Assembly: GCF_013141765.1 (NCBI RefSeq)
Contig: NZ_WHOD01000016.1
Coordinates: forward strand, 37,191-101,190
Source: Paenibacillus foliorum
Lineage (GTDB): Bacteria; Bacillota; Bacilli; Paenibacillales; NBRC-103111
Direction: 5' to 3'
DNA: 64,000 nt
Part shown: positions 27,224 through 36,291 of the stretch, piece by piece
How positions within the stretch are numbered: the first letter of the stretch is position 1
How the letters are laid out: every line of letters starts with the position of its first letter
Program-made: the position numbers and the translations under genes
Notes under the pieces: generated by a model
What the model was told of the DNA's origin: nothing
Seen by the model: the letters and a program-made list of their open reading frames with translations, nothing else
Database searches by the model: none

Positions 27224-27451
27224 ATGAACTCCGAAAAGAAATCATAAAAGACGCGCTTGATACTTACGTTTCCTTTATGGATATTCGCAATTATTCTTAT
27301 TTTTAGTTTATTTTGGCTTTCTGACTTTTTCATAGCGCTAAGTTTAACACCTAAAGACACTTTCTATATTCAATTAGTAGTGATCATAACTTTCCTTAGT
27401 GGTTATTTCTCTGCTGAACTACATGCTTTACTTCGATCCAAATTAAAATAA
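27224..27451 (+). pseudogene. Small two-helix membrane protein with an early stop
   Basis: GAGGAGG lies 6 bp before ATG 27224, but the eighth codon is TAA. In the same frame the sequence continues as LILTFPLWIFAIILIFSLFW, then a polar loop LTPKDTFY and a second helix to 27451. A single base change would restore a 75-residue membrane protein, so this is a recent nonsense mutation or a sequence error. Internal TTG 27257 has no ribosome binding site. Confidence 0.55.
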
Positions 27452-27461
27452 AGTAATAAGG

Positions 27462-27490
27462 GTACCGTCAACATGTTGGCGGTACATCTT
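27462..27490 (+). terminator. Palindromic hairpin
   Basis: GTACCG and CGGTAC enclose CAACATGTTG, itself self-complementary. Weak T tract after it. Confidence 0.4.
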
Positions 27491-27660
27491 TATTTCGTGC
27501 ATATGTAGCCGTGTTGCTTCGTTTCACTCTCACTACACTTATCCGTCCTCCTTGATCAGTAAGGCGACGCTCCTTCTTCCGCTAGTGCCCGTTTATCCAG
27601 CCCATATAGATTAGGCAATCATCCCCATTGCTCCTTCACACATACGTTGTTATTGCTAAC

Positions 27661-27858
27661 TGAGATTTGGGAGGAGATTATTATCCTCAACAACACCAAA
27701 TGCATACACATCATCATGGGACCCACCCTATGCATCATCCTATGTACCACCATGGATATCACGATGGGTATCATCATCACGGGTATATGCAAGGATACTA
27801 CATGGACACGTGCCTGGGCATCGGGAACCGGCGAACGCATAGATTCCAAAGGAGTTAA
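27661..27858 (+). CDS. His/Tyr-rich short ORF, possible coat or metal-binding remnant
   Basis: The frame after TGA 27661 reads GGDYYPQQHQMHTHHHGTHP, MYHHGYHDGYHHHGYMQGYY and so on, about 63 codons with 17 His. Sequences like this occur at the ends of spore coat and metal-binding proteins. The only starts are TTG 27667 (GGGAGGAG lies behind, not before it) and an internal ATG. Probably a remnant; noncoding is possible. The flanks 27500-27660 and 27860-28090 hold no supported gene. Confidence 0.3.
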
Positions 27859-28091
27859 ACTAACATCATTTGAGATTTACAAAAACCATTATTTTGTGAT
27901 GATGTCCAACGTACAAACATAAAGGCCCTAATTTGCTGCCATACGGGTCATTGCACTCCTGGTTGTATTCCTGATCGATGGCCGCCGACACTCAGCCGTT
28001 TGCAAAAAAAATAAATAAATAAAGAACCGAACCTTTTTTTGAAATAGAGACAATATAGTGTGTAAGCTGCTTACCCAGGAGGGCCCTCTGA

Positions 28092-28682
28092 ATGCAAAGT
28101 GAATATATGTACCAATTACTTACAAAAATGAAAGATGGTGATCAACAGGCGTTTCATACGATGTATGATGCCACCTTTCAGGACGTCTACCGGACAGTCT
28201 CCTTTCTGGTGGATCATAAGCAAGATCGGGAAGATGTCATGAATGAGATCTATATGCAAATGTGGACCTCACTTGCTAACTACGATTCGAACTGTCCTTT
28301 CCACTTCTGGCTACACGGCTTGGTAATCCGTCAAGTGCAGAGATTTCGGGTCAAGAGCTGGCGGAGATTCCGAATTTTTGAACGCATCCGTGCCTTCTCT
28401 CGGGAAGAGTCTCATTGGGATCAACCTACTGTGTTGATGGATGGGACGAACCAAATGATATCGCAGTCAATCCAAAAACTGACCGACAAACAGCGAACGG
28501 TGATTATCCTCCGCTTTTTTCACGACTATACCCTTGAGGAAATCGCGACATTGCTCGATGTTCCAGTGGGTACAGTCAAGTCCAGATATCATGCTGGCCT
28601 CCAGGCGCTTCGAAAAAATGTATGGAATCTCCCCCCGGAAAGGATGGAAAAGATCAATGCCTATAGAAAGCAAAATCCGTGA
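28092..28682 (+). CDS. ECF-type RNA polymerase sigma factor
   Basis: 196 residues. Region 2 (AFHTMYDATFQDVYRTVSFL, then DREDVMNEIYMQMW) recognises the -10 element and core polymerase; region 4 (LTDKQRTVIILRFFHDYTLE, then VPVGTVKSRYHAGLQALRKN) recognises the -35 element. CAGGAGGG precedes ATG 28092. It overlaps the next gene by 26 bp, the usual arrangement for an ECF sigma and its membrane anti-sigma, which suggests release by an envelope signal. Confidence 0.9.
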   Translation: MQSEYMYQLLTKMKDGDQQAFHTMYDATFQDVYRTVSFLVDHKQDREDVMNEIYMQMWTSLANYDSNCPFHFWLHGLVIRQVQRFRVKSWRRFRIFERIRAFSREESHWDQPTVLMDGTNQMISQSIQKLTDKQRTVIILRFFHDYTLEEIATLLDVPVGTVKSRYHAGLQALRKNVWNLPPERMEKINAYRKQNP

Positions 28683-29751
28683 ACATCTGCACAAAGAGGC
28701 AGAAACGATGGAGTGCCCTCCGGCAATTTCCAAACGAATCGAACAATCCTATTCTCAATATTTGCAACGAAAAAGGAGCGAAGTAACCATGAAAAAAAGA
28801 TTGATTGGTGGAATCGTTGCTGCTGCGATTTTGATTCCAACCGCAGCATTTGCGGCCCCTCCCTTGATTGAAATGCTTACTAGAACACCAATGACTGCTG
28901 AACAAGTCAAGGTGGATGAGGTTGGGAAAGCAACACTTGAGAAACTATATAGCGCATTTCCCGAAACAAAATCGTTTGAGATTATCGATGCAAGCAACGT
29001 TCAAGGTGATGTATTCAAACCGATAGACTCCACTGATTTAACCAAAATGAAAGTGAACCAAACAAGCATCATCCTGCAGGAAAAAGGAGGAACCGGTAAA
29101 AAGATTACCCTTCATATAAATGCTGGTACGGGTGAGATTGAACACGTGGATCAAGAGAATTGGGAGCCTAAGGTGAAGCCACTCATTACTTTAACCAATC
29201 AGGAAATCAAGGCGAAGGTAGATAATCTCATTGATAAAATGTATGGTAACGTCAAAGAGTACGAGTTTGCTATGGAACAAATGGAGAACCCAAATCAAAA
29301 AGTATTGATGTTGAATTACATCATAAAGGGATCAGAAAAACCGTTCTACCAGGTATTTGTTCATGACAATTCAATTAATCTTACTCGGGTAGGAGGTGAA
29401 CCTGCACCTTCAAACATTAAAGTAGAAGGTTTATTCACTAGAAATGGTAAGCCTGATTATTCTTATGATTCCATTTTAAACGATGATAAACTGTTTTCTT
29501 TACTTAAAATTAGTCCGACAGAATTAAAACAAGAATTAGCAAAAGGTAAATCTGTTGCGGATATTGCAGCATCTAAAAATATCTCCAAACAACAAGTGTA
29601 TGAGGTGATTGCAAATACACAGGTTGAAAAACAAATGGAAGCTGAACAAAATGGAGTAGTTCCTAAAAACAATCGTTCAAAGGAACAAATGTTAAAAAAT
29701 ATTGAACCAAAATTATTACCAATCATTGAACACAAAACTGAAACACCATGA
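28657..29751 (+). CDS. Putative membrane-bound anti-sigma factor
   Basis: 364 residues from ATG 28657, inside the sigma gene's end. An N-terminal cytoplasmic part of about 45 residues (REHLHKEAETMECPPAISKR) is followed by one membrane segment (LIGGIVAAAILIPTAAFA) and a large external domain. Near the C-terminus a helical motif KQELAKGKSVADIAASKNIS followed by KQQVYEVI repeats the LxxGkSvaDIAxxkgvs pattern found in several secreted Bacillota proteins. Coupling to the ECF sigma gene, topology and length all support an anti-sigma role, but the external domain is not one I can name. Confidence 0.7.
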   Translation: MPIESKIREHLHKEAETMECPPAISKRIEQSYSQYLQRKRSEVTMKKRLIGGIVAAAILIPTAAFAAPPLIEMLTRTPMTAEQVKVDEVGKATLEKLYSAFPETKSFEIIDASNVQGDVFKPIDSTDLTKMKVNQTSIILQEKGGTGKKITLHINAGTGEIEHVDQENWEPKVKPLITLTNQEIKAKVDNLIDKMYGNVKEYEFAMEQMENPNQKVLMLNYIIKGSEKPFYQVFVHDNSINLTRVGGEPAPSNIKVEGLFTRNGKPDYSYDSILNDDKLFSLLKISPTELKQELAKGKSVADIAASKNISKQQVYEVIANTQVEKQMEAEQNGVVPKNNRSKEQMLKNIEPKLLPIIEHKTETP

Positions 29752-30200
29752 AAGAAATAACAAGTCAATGCGAATGAGGTTGGCAAATCAATACTTTAGA
29801 AGCTGTTTACAAAAACCTCAACTCTGAACGGTAACCCGTAAGAAGGACACTTTAAAAAAGTGCCCCTCCTGCGGGTCATTTGTGTTTTAATCAAAAGTAC
29901 GAATGGACAGAACGGGTATATTTATGCGTAAAATTAGAAACGCTGCAAAGCTTTTCAACGAACATTAGATAAAACCACATGCAACAAAACCAATTGTTTA
30001 GCATGTATTGGAAAATGCCATCACGTAAACTACTACCTTTAATGTAGTGGCTGTTATAACATACCTTAGCATACAGGATACCACCTATTTTTCTGTCAAT
30101 TAATGCTTAGCGTACAAAATCCGCATATTGTTGGCAGGGCCCCATAAGCGTTGGTTAATTCTACAATAGAGATTCCTAAATAGTAACTCATTTAACAAAC

Positions 30201-30241
30201 AAAAAGCCGGATTCCTTAGAGTAGGAAAAACCGGTTTTTTA
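30201..30241 (+). terminator. Intrinsic terminator
   Basis: AAAGCCGGATTCC pairs with GGAAAAACCGGTTT (mismatched centre), followed by T6. No gene immediately upstream survives. Confidence 0.6.
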
Positions 30242-30401
30242 ACTGTTGAACAGTCCTTAGCGTATATTTTCGTTAAAATGTTGGCGATACCCCCTACTGA
30301 AGTCGGACATATGTACAAATCCCTATATTTTGTAAAGATGTCCAGATCACTTTTTCAGTGACATGCCTATCTATTTCGAGAAATCCGGAGAAACACGAAG
30401 A

Positions 30402-30441
30402 ACGGTTCTTTCGCTTTTGATGCGAACAGAGCCGTTTTTTA
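30402..30441 (+). terminator. Intrinsic terminator
   Basis: ACGGTTCT-TTCGC pairs with GCGAAC-AGAGCCGT, followed by T6. Confidence 0.6.
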
Positions 30442-30519
30442 TCATTGTTCCACGGAAGAAAAATCGCCGCTCATGGCGGAATTTGGGGTAATATCAGGTT
30501 TGAAAATGCAGGGAGTTAT

Positions 30520-30546
30520 TAAGCTAACGGGCAGTTATGCTGAATG
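30520..30546 (+). repeat. TAACGGGCAG half repeat R3
   Basis: AAGCTAACGGGCAGTTATGC then TGAATG, 25 bp before the phosphatase start. Confidence 0.65.
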
Positions 30547-30569
30547 AGAAGTTCAATGAGGAGGAAACA

Positions 30570-31180
30570 ATGGCAATCTATCTCGTTAGACATGGTAGAG
30601 ATGAAGATGGGTATCGTGGTGGATGGAGTGAAAGAGGACTTATTGACGAAGGAATACAACAATCTGAAAAACTGGGACACTATCTTTTTGAAAACAATCA
30701 TTTATATAATATTAAACGAATAATCAGTAGCGATTTGAAAAGGGCTTTCGAAACGGCTAGTATAGTTGGACAAAACTTAGCATATCAGTTACAAGTTCAG
30801 AAAGTTGGCGAGAAACAAACAATGGAGTGTTGGCAGGGATGCCAAACGATATTGCAAATGAAAAATATCCAGGTTTATATTTTTCAAGTTTACGGATGGA
30901 TGAAAAATACCCTGGTGGTGAGAGTCCAATTGAAAATTTTAAGCGTATAGAAGAAACTTTCAATGGTATATGTAATGAACATATTAACATAAACAATAAT
31001 GAAAGCGTAGTAGTTGTAACTCATGGCGGTGTAATAAATATCATTTATCATATATTAAAAGGCATAGAGTGGACGAATAAGAACAAGTTTTTCCCAGCCT
31101 CAAATACTAGTATTCATATAATTGATTTTTGCAAAGGAAAATGGGAGTTAACATTGGAAAATCTAACTGTTCATCTGTGA
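30570..31180 (+). pseudogene. Histidine phosphatase (phosphoglycerate mutase family), frameshifted
   Basis: ATG 30570 behind GAGGAGGAAACA opens MAIYLVRHGRDEDGYRGGWS with the catalytic RHG; SSDLKRAFETASIV carries the second Arg region. After about residue 77 the frame is lost near 30803 and resumes as RETNNGVLAGMPNDIANEKY, then VVVVTHGGVINIIYH with the second catalytic His, to a natural end at 31180. One base is missing. The other parts are intact, so this is a very recent decay or a sequencing error. AT-rich and flanked by TAACGGGCAG-type repeats on both sides. Confidence 0.78.
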
Positions 31181-31198
31181 TTCAAATAAAGTTGAGCT

Positions 31199-31270
31199 AA
31201 GCTAACGAGGAACGTTAGTTCAATCAACACAAGGAAGGCAGCCGATGCAAGATTAGATCGGCTGCCTTTT
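31199..31270 (+). repeat. TAACGGGCAG-family 5' half plus hairpin, R4
   Basis: GCTAACGAGGAACGTTAGTT then CAATCAACAC, followed by hairpin AAGGCAGCCGA...TCGGCTGCCTTTT, which may also terminate transcription of the phosphatase gene. Confidence 0.7.
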
Positions 31271-31341
31271 CCCATTATCAGGAGGAGGTCGTGCAAAAAT
31301 TAAATAATAATGAGAGGTAATTACATATATAATTCTCGTCT

Positions 31342-31623
31342 TCAGTAAAGGGTAGGAATAGGGGGGCACGCTACAGAATCAATAAATCTTGGATCAATGC
31401 CATAAAACATCCAAAATGCTCCATTCCACCTATAACCTGAAACTTCACCGTACTCTACACGAGTTGGATAAAACCAGAAATTGTCTCCATTTAGGAGCCA
31501 AACATATGTGTTTTGATATAAACAATCAACTACATATGATACATCAGGTTTTTGGGGGATGAATGCAGGTGGGGGATATTGTGGTTGTCTCATGGACACC
31601 TGAGATTGTGGTATAAACATCAT
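31342..31623 (-). CDS. Small Pro/Tyr/Trp-rich hypothetical protein
   Basis: 93 residues, AAAGGGAG before ATG 31623. Pro/Gln-rich N-terminus (MRQPQYPPPAFIPQKP) and an aromatic C-terminal part (YVWLLNGDNFWFYPTRVEYG; YRWNGAFWMFYGIDPRFIDS) with three Cys/Pro residues near the end. Composition fits a spore-coat or surface protein. One of few minus-strand genes in this stretch and not bracketed by the repeats. Family not recognised. Confidence 0.6.
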   Translation of the reverse strand: MMFIPQSQVSMRQPQYPPPAFIPQKPDVSYVVDCLYQNTYVWLLNGDNFWFYPTRVEYGEVSGYRWNGAFWMFYGIDPRFIDSVACPPIPTLY

Positions 31624-31821
31624 TGATTTCCACTCCCTTTAAAATTGGTATTCATCATTATTAATTCAATCGTACTTCATGTTACGTGGGTTAATACCTA
31701 ATTGACTGTGCGGAAGCCTAAGTATTAATTTTATATTTTAGGTAGCTTACCCATTAAAGGTCGGTTGCCTTCATTATGCTAAACATTCCTGTTAAGGTTA
31801 AGAAATCGTCTTTGTCAAAAA

Positions 31822-31995
31822 AGGAGCGCCTCGGTATGATGGGTTTGTCCACGGGTTCGAAACCCAACACCATCAAGGAGGCGCTCTTACTATGAAGTTT
31901 AAACAAACAGAAGGTCAAAATCAACGAATTGAACGAATTAGCACATCTCATCTTGTTGTAGGTATCGACATCACTGCTTAGCGAGATTCCTATGG
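31822..31995 (+). mobile_element. IS110-family left-end remnant with long hairpin
   Basis: ATG 31893 opens MKFKQTEGQNQRIERISTSH then LVVGIDIT, the N-terminus of an IS110-type DEDD transposase including its first Asp, and stops at TAG 31979-31981. Upstream, GAGCGCCTC...GAGGCGCTC with inner TGATGGGTTTG/CGAAACCCAACACCATCA forms a long imperfect hairpin at about 31827-31890. In IS110 elements the noncoding DNA before the transposase gene encodes a structured guide (bridge) RNA, so the hairpin may be a relic of it. Confidence 0.65.
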
Positions 31996-32084
31996 CGAAT
32001 CAGTTAAGATCCATTAAGGGCCTTGGAGGCCACTTAACCAAATGAGTTTGTTTTCCAAGCAATCGTTATCTTCCGGGTGATGAA

Positions 32085-32112
32085 ATCCTGCGTATGAATG
32101 AGTATACGTGAG
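32085..32112 (+). repeat. 28-bp motif ATCCTGCG...ACGTGAG, copy 1
   Basis: ATCCTGCGTATGAATGAGTA then TACGTGAG. One of four equal-length copies, found near IS110 debris (33854-33881 and 39925-39952 inverted; 34170-34197 direct). Confidence 0.55.
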
Positions 32113-32129
32113 ATAAACCCCTAAAACCG

Positions 32130-32153
32130 AGGGACGGGCAGGATAACTCAATG
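32130..32153 (+). repeat. TAACGGGCAG half repeat R5
   Basis: GGGACGGGCAGGATAACTCA then ATGG, about 100 bp before the next gene. Confidence 0.5.
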
Positions 32154-32251
32154 GAATTTATTAAATTGACTCTATTTAGCAGAACTTTTCTTACAATTGC
32201 ACATCTAAGAGAATAGATTATTATAGCCGTACTAAGAAAGGGAACTTAATT

Positions 32252-32761
32252 ATGAATAGTGAATTAATTAGGATTAATGGCTATCTTGAAGCATTGAGTA
32301 ACATAAACACTCTTCTTGGAAATTGTTATGGTCACCAATACAAGTTTGTTGAACTGAATGTAAACATCAACGAGGCTGTACGAGAGTTTAATAAAAACAG
32401 CGATCTTTCAGATCATAAGTATGTTGAGATTGTCGGTTTAGATGAATTGGAATCATGGGAAGATAGCTTATTTGCTGTCTGCACATATTGGTTCTTTTCA
32501 ATGTTTAAGATGAGAAACATTGTCTTAGGTGAGATACACTATACGGATGGTAAAGTTGTATCAATGGAAAATGACAAAATGTATAACAGAGTTTCAGAGC
32601 AACTAATAACAATGCTTAGGCCACTTTTTTTAGGTTCAAATGTCAGGGTATATCAACTAACAACGAATCCTCCTAAAGGTGAAGATGAATTTGAATGGGA
32701 GCAGATTTATTTTGATGTTGGATCTAAAGTTTTTGTTTTAGATTTTTATCAATGGGGATAG
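32252..32761 (+). CDS. Hypothetical protein, immunity-like
   Basis: 169 acidic residues (EIVGLDELESWEDSLFAVCT, then YWFFSMFKMRNIV), no signal peptide or membrane helix. AAGGGAAC precedes ATG 32252. Size, acidity and solitary position among repeat copies resemble orphan immunity proteins of polymorphic toxin systems, but I recognise no family. Full repeat R6 follows directly. Confidence 0.6.
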   Translation: MNSELIRINGYLEALSNINTLLGNCYGHQYKFVELNVNINEAVREFNKNSDLSDHKYVEIVGLDELESWEDSLFAVCTYWFFSMFKMRNIVLGEIHYTDGKVVSMENDKMYNRVSEQLITMLRPLFLGSNVRVYQLTTNPPKGEDEFEWEQIYFDVGSKVFVLDFYQWG

Positions 32762-32770
32762 TGTGGAGTA

Positions 32771-32874
32771 AGTAACTCAAACGGAGAACGTTTGTTCAAT
32801 AAGAAACCAGGACGAGGCTGCCGGCATGAATCGGCAGCCTCGTTGAAGTAACGGGCAGGTTAGTTCGATTGAAG
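32771..32874 (+). repeat. TAACGGGCAG full repeat R6 (type copy)
   Basis: 5' unit ACGGAGAACGTTTGTTCAAT, hairpin CGAGGCTGCCG...CGGCAGCCTCG (32812-32841), 3' unit TAACGGGCAGGTTAGTTCGA then TTGAA. The two units are imperfect direct repeats of each other around a perfect 11-bp stem. This layout defines the family. Confidence 0.8.
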
Positions 32875-33052
32875 CGCTATGAACATTTATCCCCACTAAT
32901 ATCAAACTATACTTGTACATGCAACCTGGTTTTCCTCAAATCATATGGTTAGGTTAGTTTATATTGATCCGAGAGATTCCACATGCGTATAGCCGACACC
33001 GTTGTTTAGTCAATTTCATATGTTGAAAGACTGATACGAAAGGGGTGACAAT

Positions 33053-33775
33053 TTGGATAGAGCAACGGCTAATGGCGGGGTTTCTATTATCACATGCACC
33101 AATCGACCTGAATTTTTTGATAATATTTTAAAAAATTATAGAAATCAGCAATACAGAAATAAAGAATTAATCATCATTCTTAATAACGACAGTATGAATC
33201 TGAAACAATTTAGAGACAAAACTCGGACCTATGACAATGTCGCGGTATATAAGGTACCCCAAAAAATATCATTAGGGCAATGTTTAAACTGTGGAATCAT
33301 CAAATCCAGGTTCCAGTTAATCGCTAAGTTTGATGATGATGACTACTACTCGCCGTTTTACTTAAAGGAGCAGGTTAAAGCGCTCAGACGCACGAAAAGT
33401 GATGTTGTCGGAAAGCATGCTTGTCTTGTGTACCTTACGGCTACCAAGAAGCTTATTATCAGGACGCCCGAGGAAAAAAATAAATACGTGGACTTTGTGC
33501 AGGGAGGTACGATTTTATTTAGAAGACGAGTGTTAAATAAGGTCCGCTTTTCGGATCGTTCCATAGGAGAGGATGTTACCTTTTTGACGGATTGCAAGAA
33601 CAAAGGTTACAAAACATACGCCGCATCGCCTTTTAATTATGTATATATGCGCAGAAAAAACAAAAAGAGTCACACGTGGAGAGCTGGAGATGAATATTAT
33701 TTGAACGGGAGTAAGACATTAGCAGTAACTAGAAACTACCGTTTGATCGCTGATCGAGAGATGGAAAGTAATTGA
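33053..33775 (+). CDS. Family 2 glycosyltransferase
   Basis: 240-residue GT-A enzyme: VSIITCTNRPEFFDNILKNY at the N-terminus, the metal-binding acidic motif KFDDDDYYSPFYL, and FVQGGTILFRRRVL then GEDVTFLTDCKNKGYKTYA in the acceptor half. AAGGGGTG lies 7 bp before TTG 33053. Transfers a sugar from a nucleotide donor to an unknown acceptor; similar stand-alone GT2 enzymes in Bacillota decorate spore or cell surfaces. No sugar-biosynthesis genes nearby. Confidence 0.85.
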   Translation: MDRATANGGVSIITCTNRPEFFDNILKNYRNQQYRNKELIIILNNDSMNLKQFRDKTRTYDNVAVYKVPQKISLGQCLNCGIIKSRFQLIAKFDDDDYYSPFYLKEQVKALRRTKSDVVGKHACLVYLTATKKLIIRTPEEKNKYVDFVQGGTILFRRRVLNKVRFSDRSIGEDVTFLTDCKNKGYKTYAASPFNYVYMRRKNKKSHTWRAGDEYYLNGSKTLAVTRNYRLIADREMESN

Positions 33776-33800
33776 TTGGGCGTACCAGGGTGATAAAAAA

Positions 33801-33830
33801 AATCCAGCACTTGAGGGTGGATTTATTACG
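33801..33830 (+). terminator. Terminator-like hairpin
   Basis: AATCCAGCAC...GGGTGGATT after a run of A and before TTTATTA, 25 bp after the glycosyltransferase gene. Confidence 0.45.
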
Positions 33831-33853
33831 CTCCCTCGATATGATTTAATTTG

Positions 33854-33881
33854 CTCACGTAAGCTCGTGTATTCGCAGGAT
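33854..33881 (-). repeat. 28-bp motif, copy 2 (inverted)
   Basis: Complement reads ATCCTGCGAATACACGAGCT then TACGTGAG, the best-conserved copy. Confidence 0.55.
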
Positions 33882-34169
33882 TTCATCCTTTAGGTTTCGA
33901 TGATGAATGAAAGATAGCGAGATATATTAGGACGTGTCGTTAAAAAGGCATGCGGGAACAGAGGTGGAGTTGAATCACTCAATTCATTCCAAATGCTGCA
34001 CGTATTCTCCACGGTGCCCTTAGCAATTTTCACTCCCACGTCTCAACGGGTCAAGCGCCCTATCATTCCTTCGTCACATCTATCTAATGGGGTGGAGGTC
34101 GGTCTTTCTAACGGAATGGGTCGGAGCCCTTTTCTTCAACATTTCCCGATACTCCGTGCTTTCTTTGTC

Positions 34170-34197
34170 ATCCTGCGAATACGCCAACTTACGTGAG
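34170..34197 (+). repeat. 28-bp motif, copy 3
   Basis: ATCCTGCGAATACGCCAACT then TACGTGAG, 15 bp beyond the stop of the IS110 transposase on the other strand, so it probably belongs to the element's right end. Confidence 0.55.
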
Positions 34198-34211
34198 GTC
34201 AGGATTCGTTT

Positions 34212-35461
34212 TTAAGCTGCCAATGTAAAGATTTTAGTAGGGTTGTAGACTTCATTACTTCGAGCCATTCCGACTAAGAGTCGAGCTAACTTTCCACATA
34301 ACTTCATAATAGATTTCATCTTTTTTAGCTTTTTCACCTGAACATTGTAGTGGTGTAAGGCTTTAAATTCTTGGTTACTCATGACCATGCACATCGTAAT
34401 TAAGTAGAGAAAGTGACGCAGGCGTGGACGTCCACGTTTACTAAGCGTCATTTGTCCCTTCCATTTACCCGAGCTTGCTTCGGTCAAATTAAGGCCAGCG
34501 TGACGGAGTAGAACGTTCCCGTGCGCATAACCTCTAAGATCTCCAGACTCTCCTAAAACACCAGCTAGAGCAATTGCACTTATTCCAGTAATGGCAAGGA
34601 CTTTGCCTGAATAGGGGATACGTTCAACAACGTCCTTGGCTTCTTTTTCGATCCTCTGCAGTTGTTTAGTGGCTAAGTCATGCTCCTCAAGGAGTTGCTC
34701 TAGATGGAGTTTGTAAGCATGTGTTGCCTGCTTAGATCCAACAGTTTGTTTGGCAAGATCGATGAGTAGATGAGCTCTACGCACACCAGAATGCCGCTTC
34801 ATTGATTTCTGCCATCCTTTAATTACATCGTCAGGACTTAGTTTACATAGCTCAGCCGGGAGCGGAAAAAGTCGAAGGGTTAACAATGCCCCCTTGCAAG
34901 TTAAGATCTTAAAAACTTGTCTCAGTTCAGAGAAGACAATATCGACCCAGCGGTGGATCTGGTTAACGGTACTCACAAGTCGTTTAACGACTGATTCTCG
35001 GTTAGCCATTAGTACTTGCAGTTCCTCGTACTCAGAGGAGTGGAAACGGACAGGGGAATAGTAGCCGTTTTTCACCATGTCGGGAATAACTAATGCATCT
35101 TTTTTGTCACTTTTAGAGCGTGTATTGTCGCGGTTTTCTTTATTCTTTTTAACTAGATGAGGATTAACAAGTACGGCTTCAATTCCCTTGTTTTTAAGCC
35201 ACCAGGCAAAGTTTAGCCAGTAATGGCCAGTCGGTTCCATACCAACGATTATCTGAGATAGCTTATATGAAGCTAACAAGTCACGAATCCAACGGTCGAG
35301 GGATTTGAATCCATCTTCGTCATTACTAAACACTAAAGGATTACCGAGAGCGACACCACGGAAGTTAACGGCTCTAGCAACATGAGCCTCCTGAGCAATG
35401 TCTACACCTACAACAATATGATTAACGGTAATGTTTTCAATGAGTTGATTTTGCTTATTTT
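34212..35461 (-). pseudogene. IS110-family transposase, 5'-truncated
   Basis: Nearly complete DEDD transposase. The open frame starts at the junction near 35461 with QNKQNQLIENITVNHIVVGV then DIAQEAHVARAVNFRG (first Asp), and includes VGMEPTGHYWLNFAWWL, VNPHLVKKNKENRDNTRSKS, KKDALVIPDMVKNG and the C-terminal Ser domain (HAGLNLTEASSGKWKGQMTL, SKRGRPRLRHFLY). No ATG, GTG or TTG exists before GTG 35333, which lies after the first catalytic Asp. The start codon and 5' noncoding end are therefore lost and the copy is probably inactive. It abuts a truncated S66 peptidase gene. Confidence 0.8.
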
Positions 35462-36114
35462 GTGATGACTTTGCACAAATTAGTCAAGAAGGCAATCGTC
35501 CGTTTAGAGGAGAAGGGCTACCTGGTTGCTTGTGGTGAGACGGTATGGACTCAGAGGAAGGCGAAGTCGGCTCTTGCCACCGTAAGGGCCGCTGAGCTTA
35601 GCGCCTTACTGCAGGATGAGGGAATCGGCCTGATCTTCCCTCCATGGGGTGGAGAATTGTTGATTTAGATTGTAGATAGGATCGAATACCCCCACATTCA
35701 ACCCAAGTGGATTCTGGGCTACTAAGATACGAGCGTACTACTGCTGGCCGTTACGATTGTAACCGGAATCGCGACAGCGCATGGCACTAATTTGATCGAT
35801 ACGCGGGGACATATGCTGACAAAACGACGGCGATGTGGGAGACCGTTTTGGCGACACGAGCAGGCTCATCCGTTCAACAGCTTTCATCAAAATTGTATCA
35901 GAAGGCATGGGATCACGAGCATCCTTCGCCTTTCGTTTTCCATCTAACAGAGCCGACTGTATGGCTTGACGGCGTTAGGCACCGACGCACACATGTGCGG
36001 ACGTCTTCTCGGTGGATGCATCGATGTCATCCGACAATTAATTGGGACGCCATACGGGGACGTGCTAACATTCCAGCGTCAGTTCATTCATGGCGAGCCG
36101 ATCGTCGGTCAAGT
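35462..36114 (+). pseudogene. S66 LD-carboxypeptidase (MccF-like), truncated and decayed
   Basis: Fragments in changing frames match an S66 serine peptidase that cleaves LD bonds in muropeptides or microcin C: LHKLVKKAIVRLEEKGYLVA, CGETVWTQRKAKSA, LIFPPWGGELLI (35462-35665), then after TAG IEYPHIQPKWILGY, stop, DTSVLLLAVTIVTGIATAHG with TNLIDTRG, then TTAMWETVLATRAGSSVQQL, PSPFVFHLTEPT and finally CGRLLGGCIDVIRQLIGTPYG. The first 25 or so codons are missing at the IS110 junction and the last third is gone. At least two stops and two frameshifts. Confidence 0.75.
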
Positions 36115-36291
36115 CCTCCAACTATATTTAACAACGTTGTTTTACCGAATCCAGTCGGGAACTTCTTAGTTTCATCTTCCTTTTGCGACTTCTTTCCCAG
36201 CAGATACTTTACGCCGTTCTGGATTTTCATTATCAATTCCACGTGCTAAGGCTTCAGGATCAATATTAACACTTACACCGAGTCTAAGAAA

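Larger units (their letters stand above)
29752..30569. other. Intergenic region with three hairpins and a half repeat
   Basis: No supported gene. Contents: a terminator-like hairpin at 29833-29880 (ACCCG...CGGGT), hairpins at 30201-30241 and 30402-30441, and the half repeat R3 at 30520. Confidence 0.5.

Noticed and set aside
36115..36290. Walker-A-like GFGKTTLLN on the minus strand
   Set aside because: Too short and without flanking ATPase sequence; could be a relic but not supportable.
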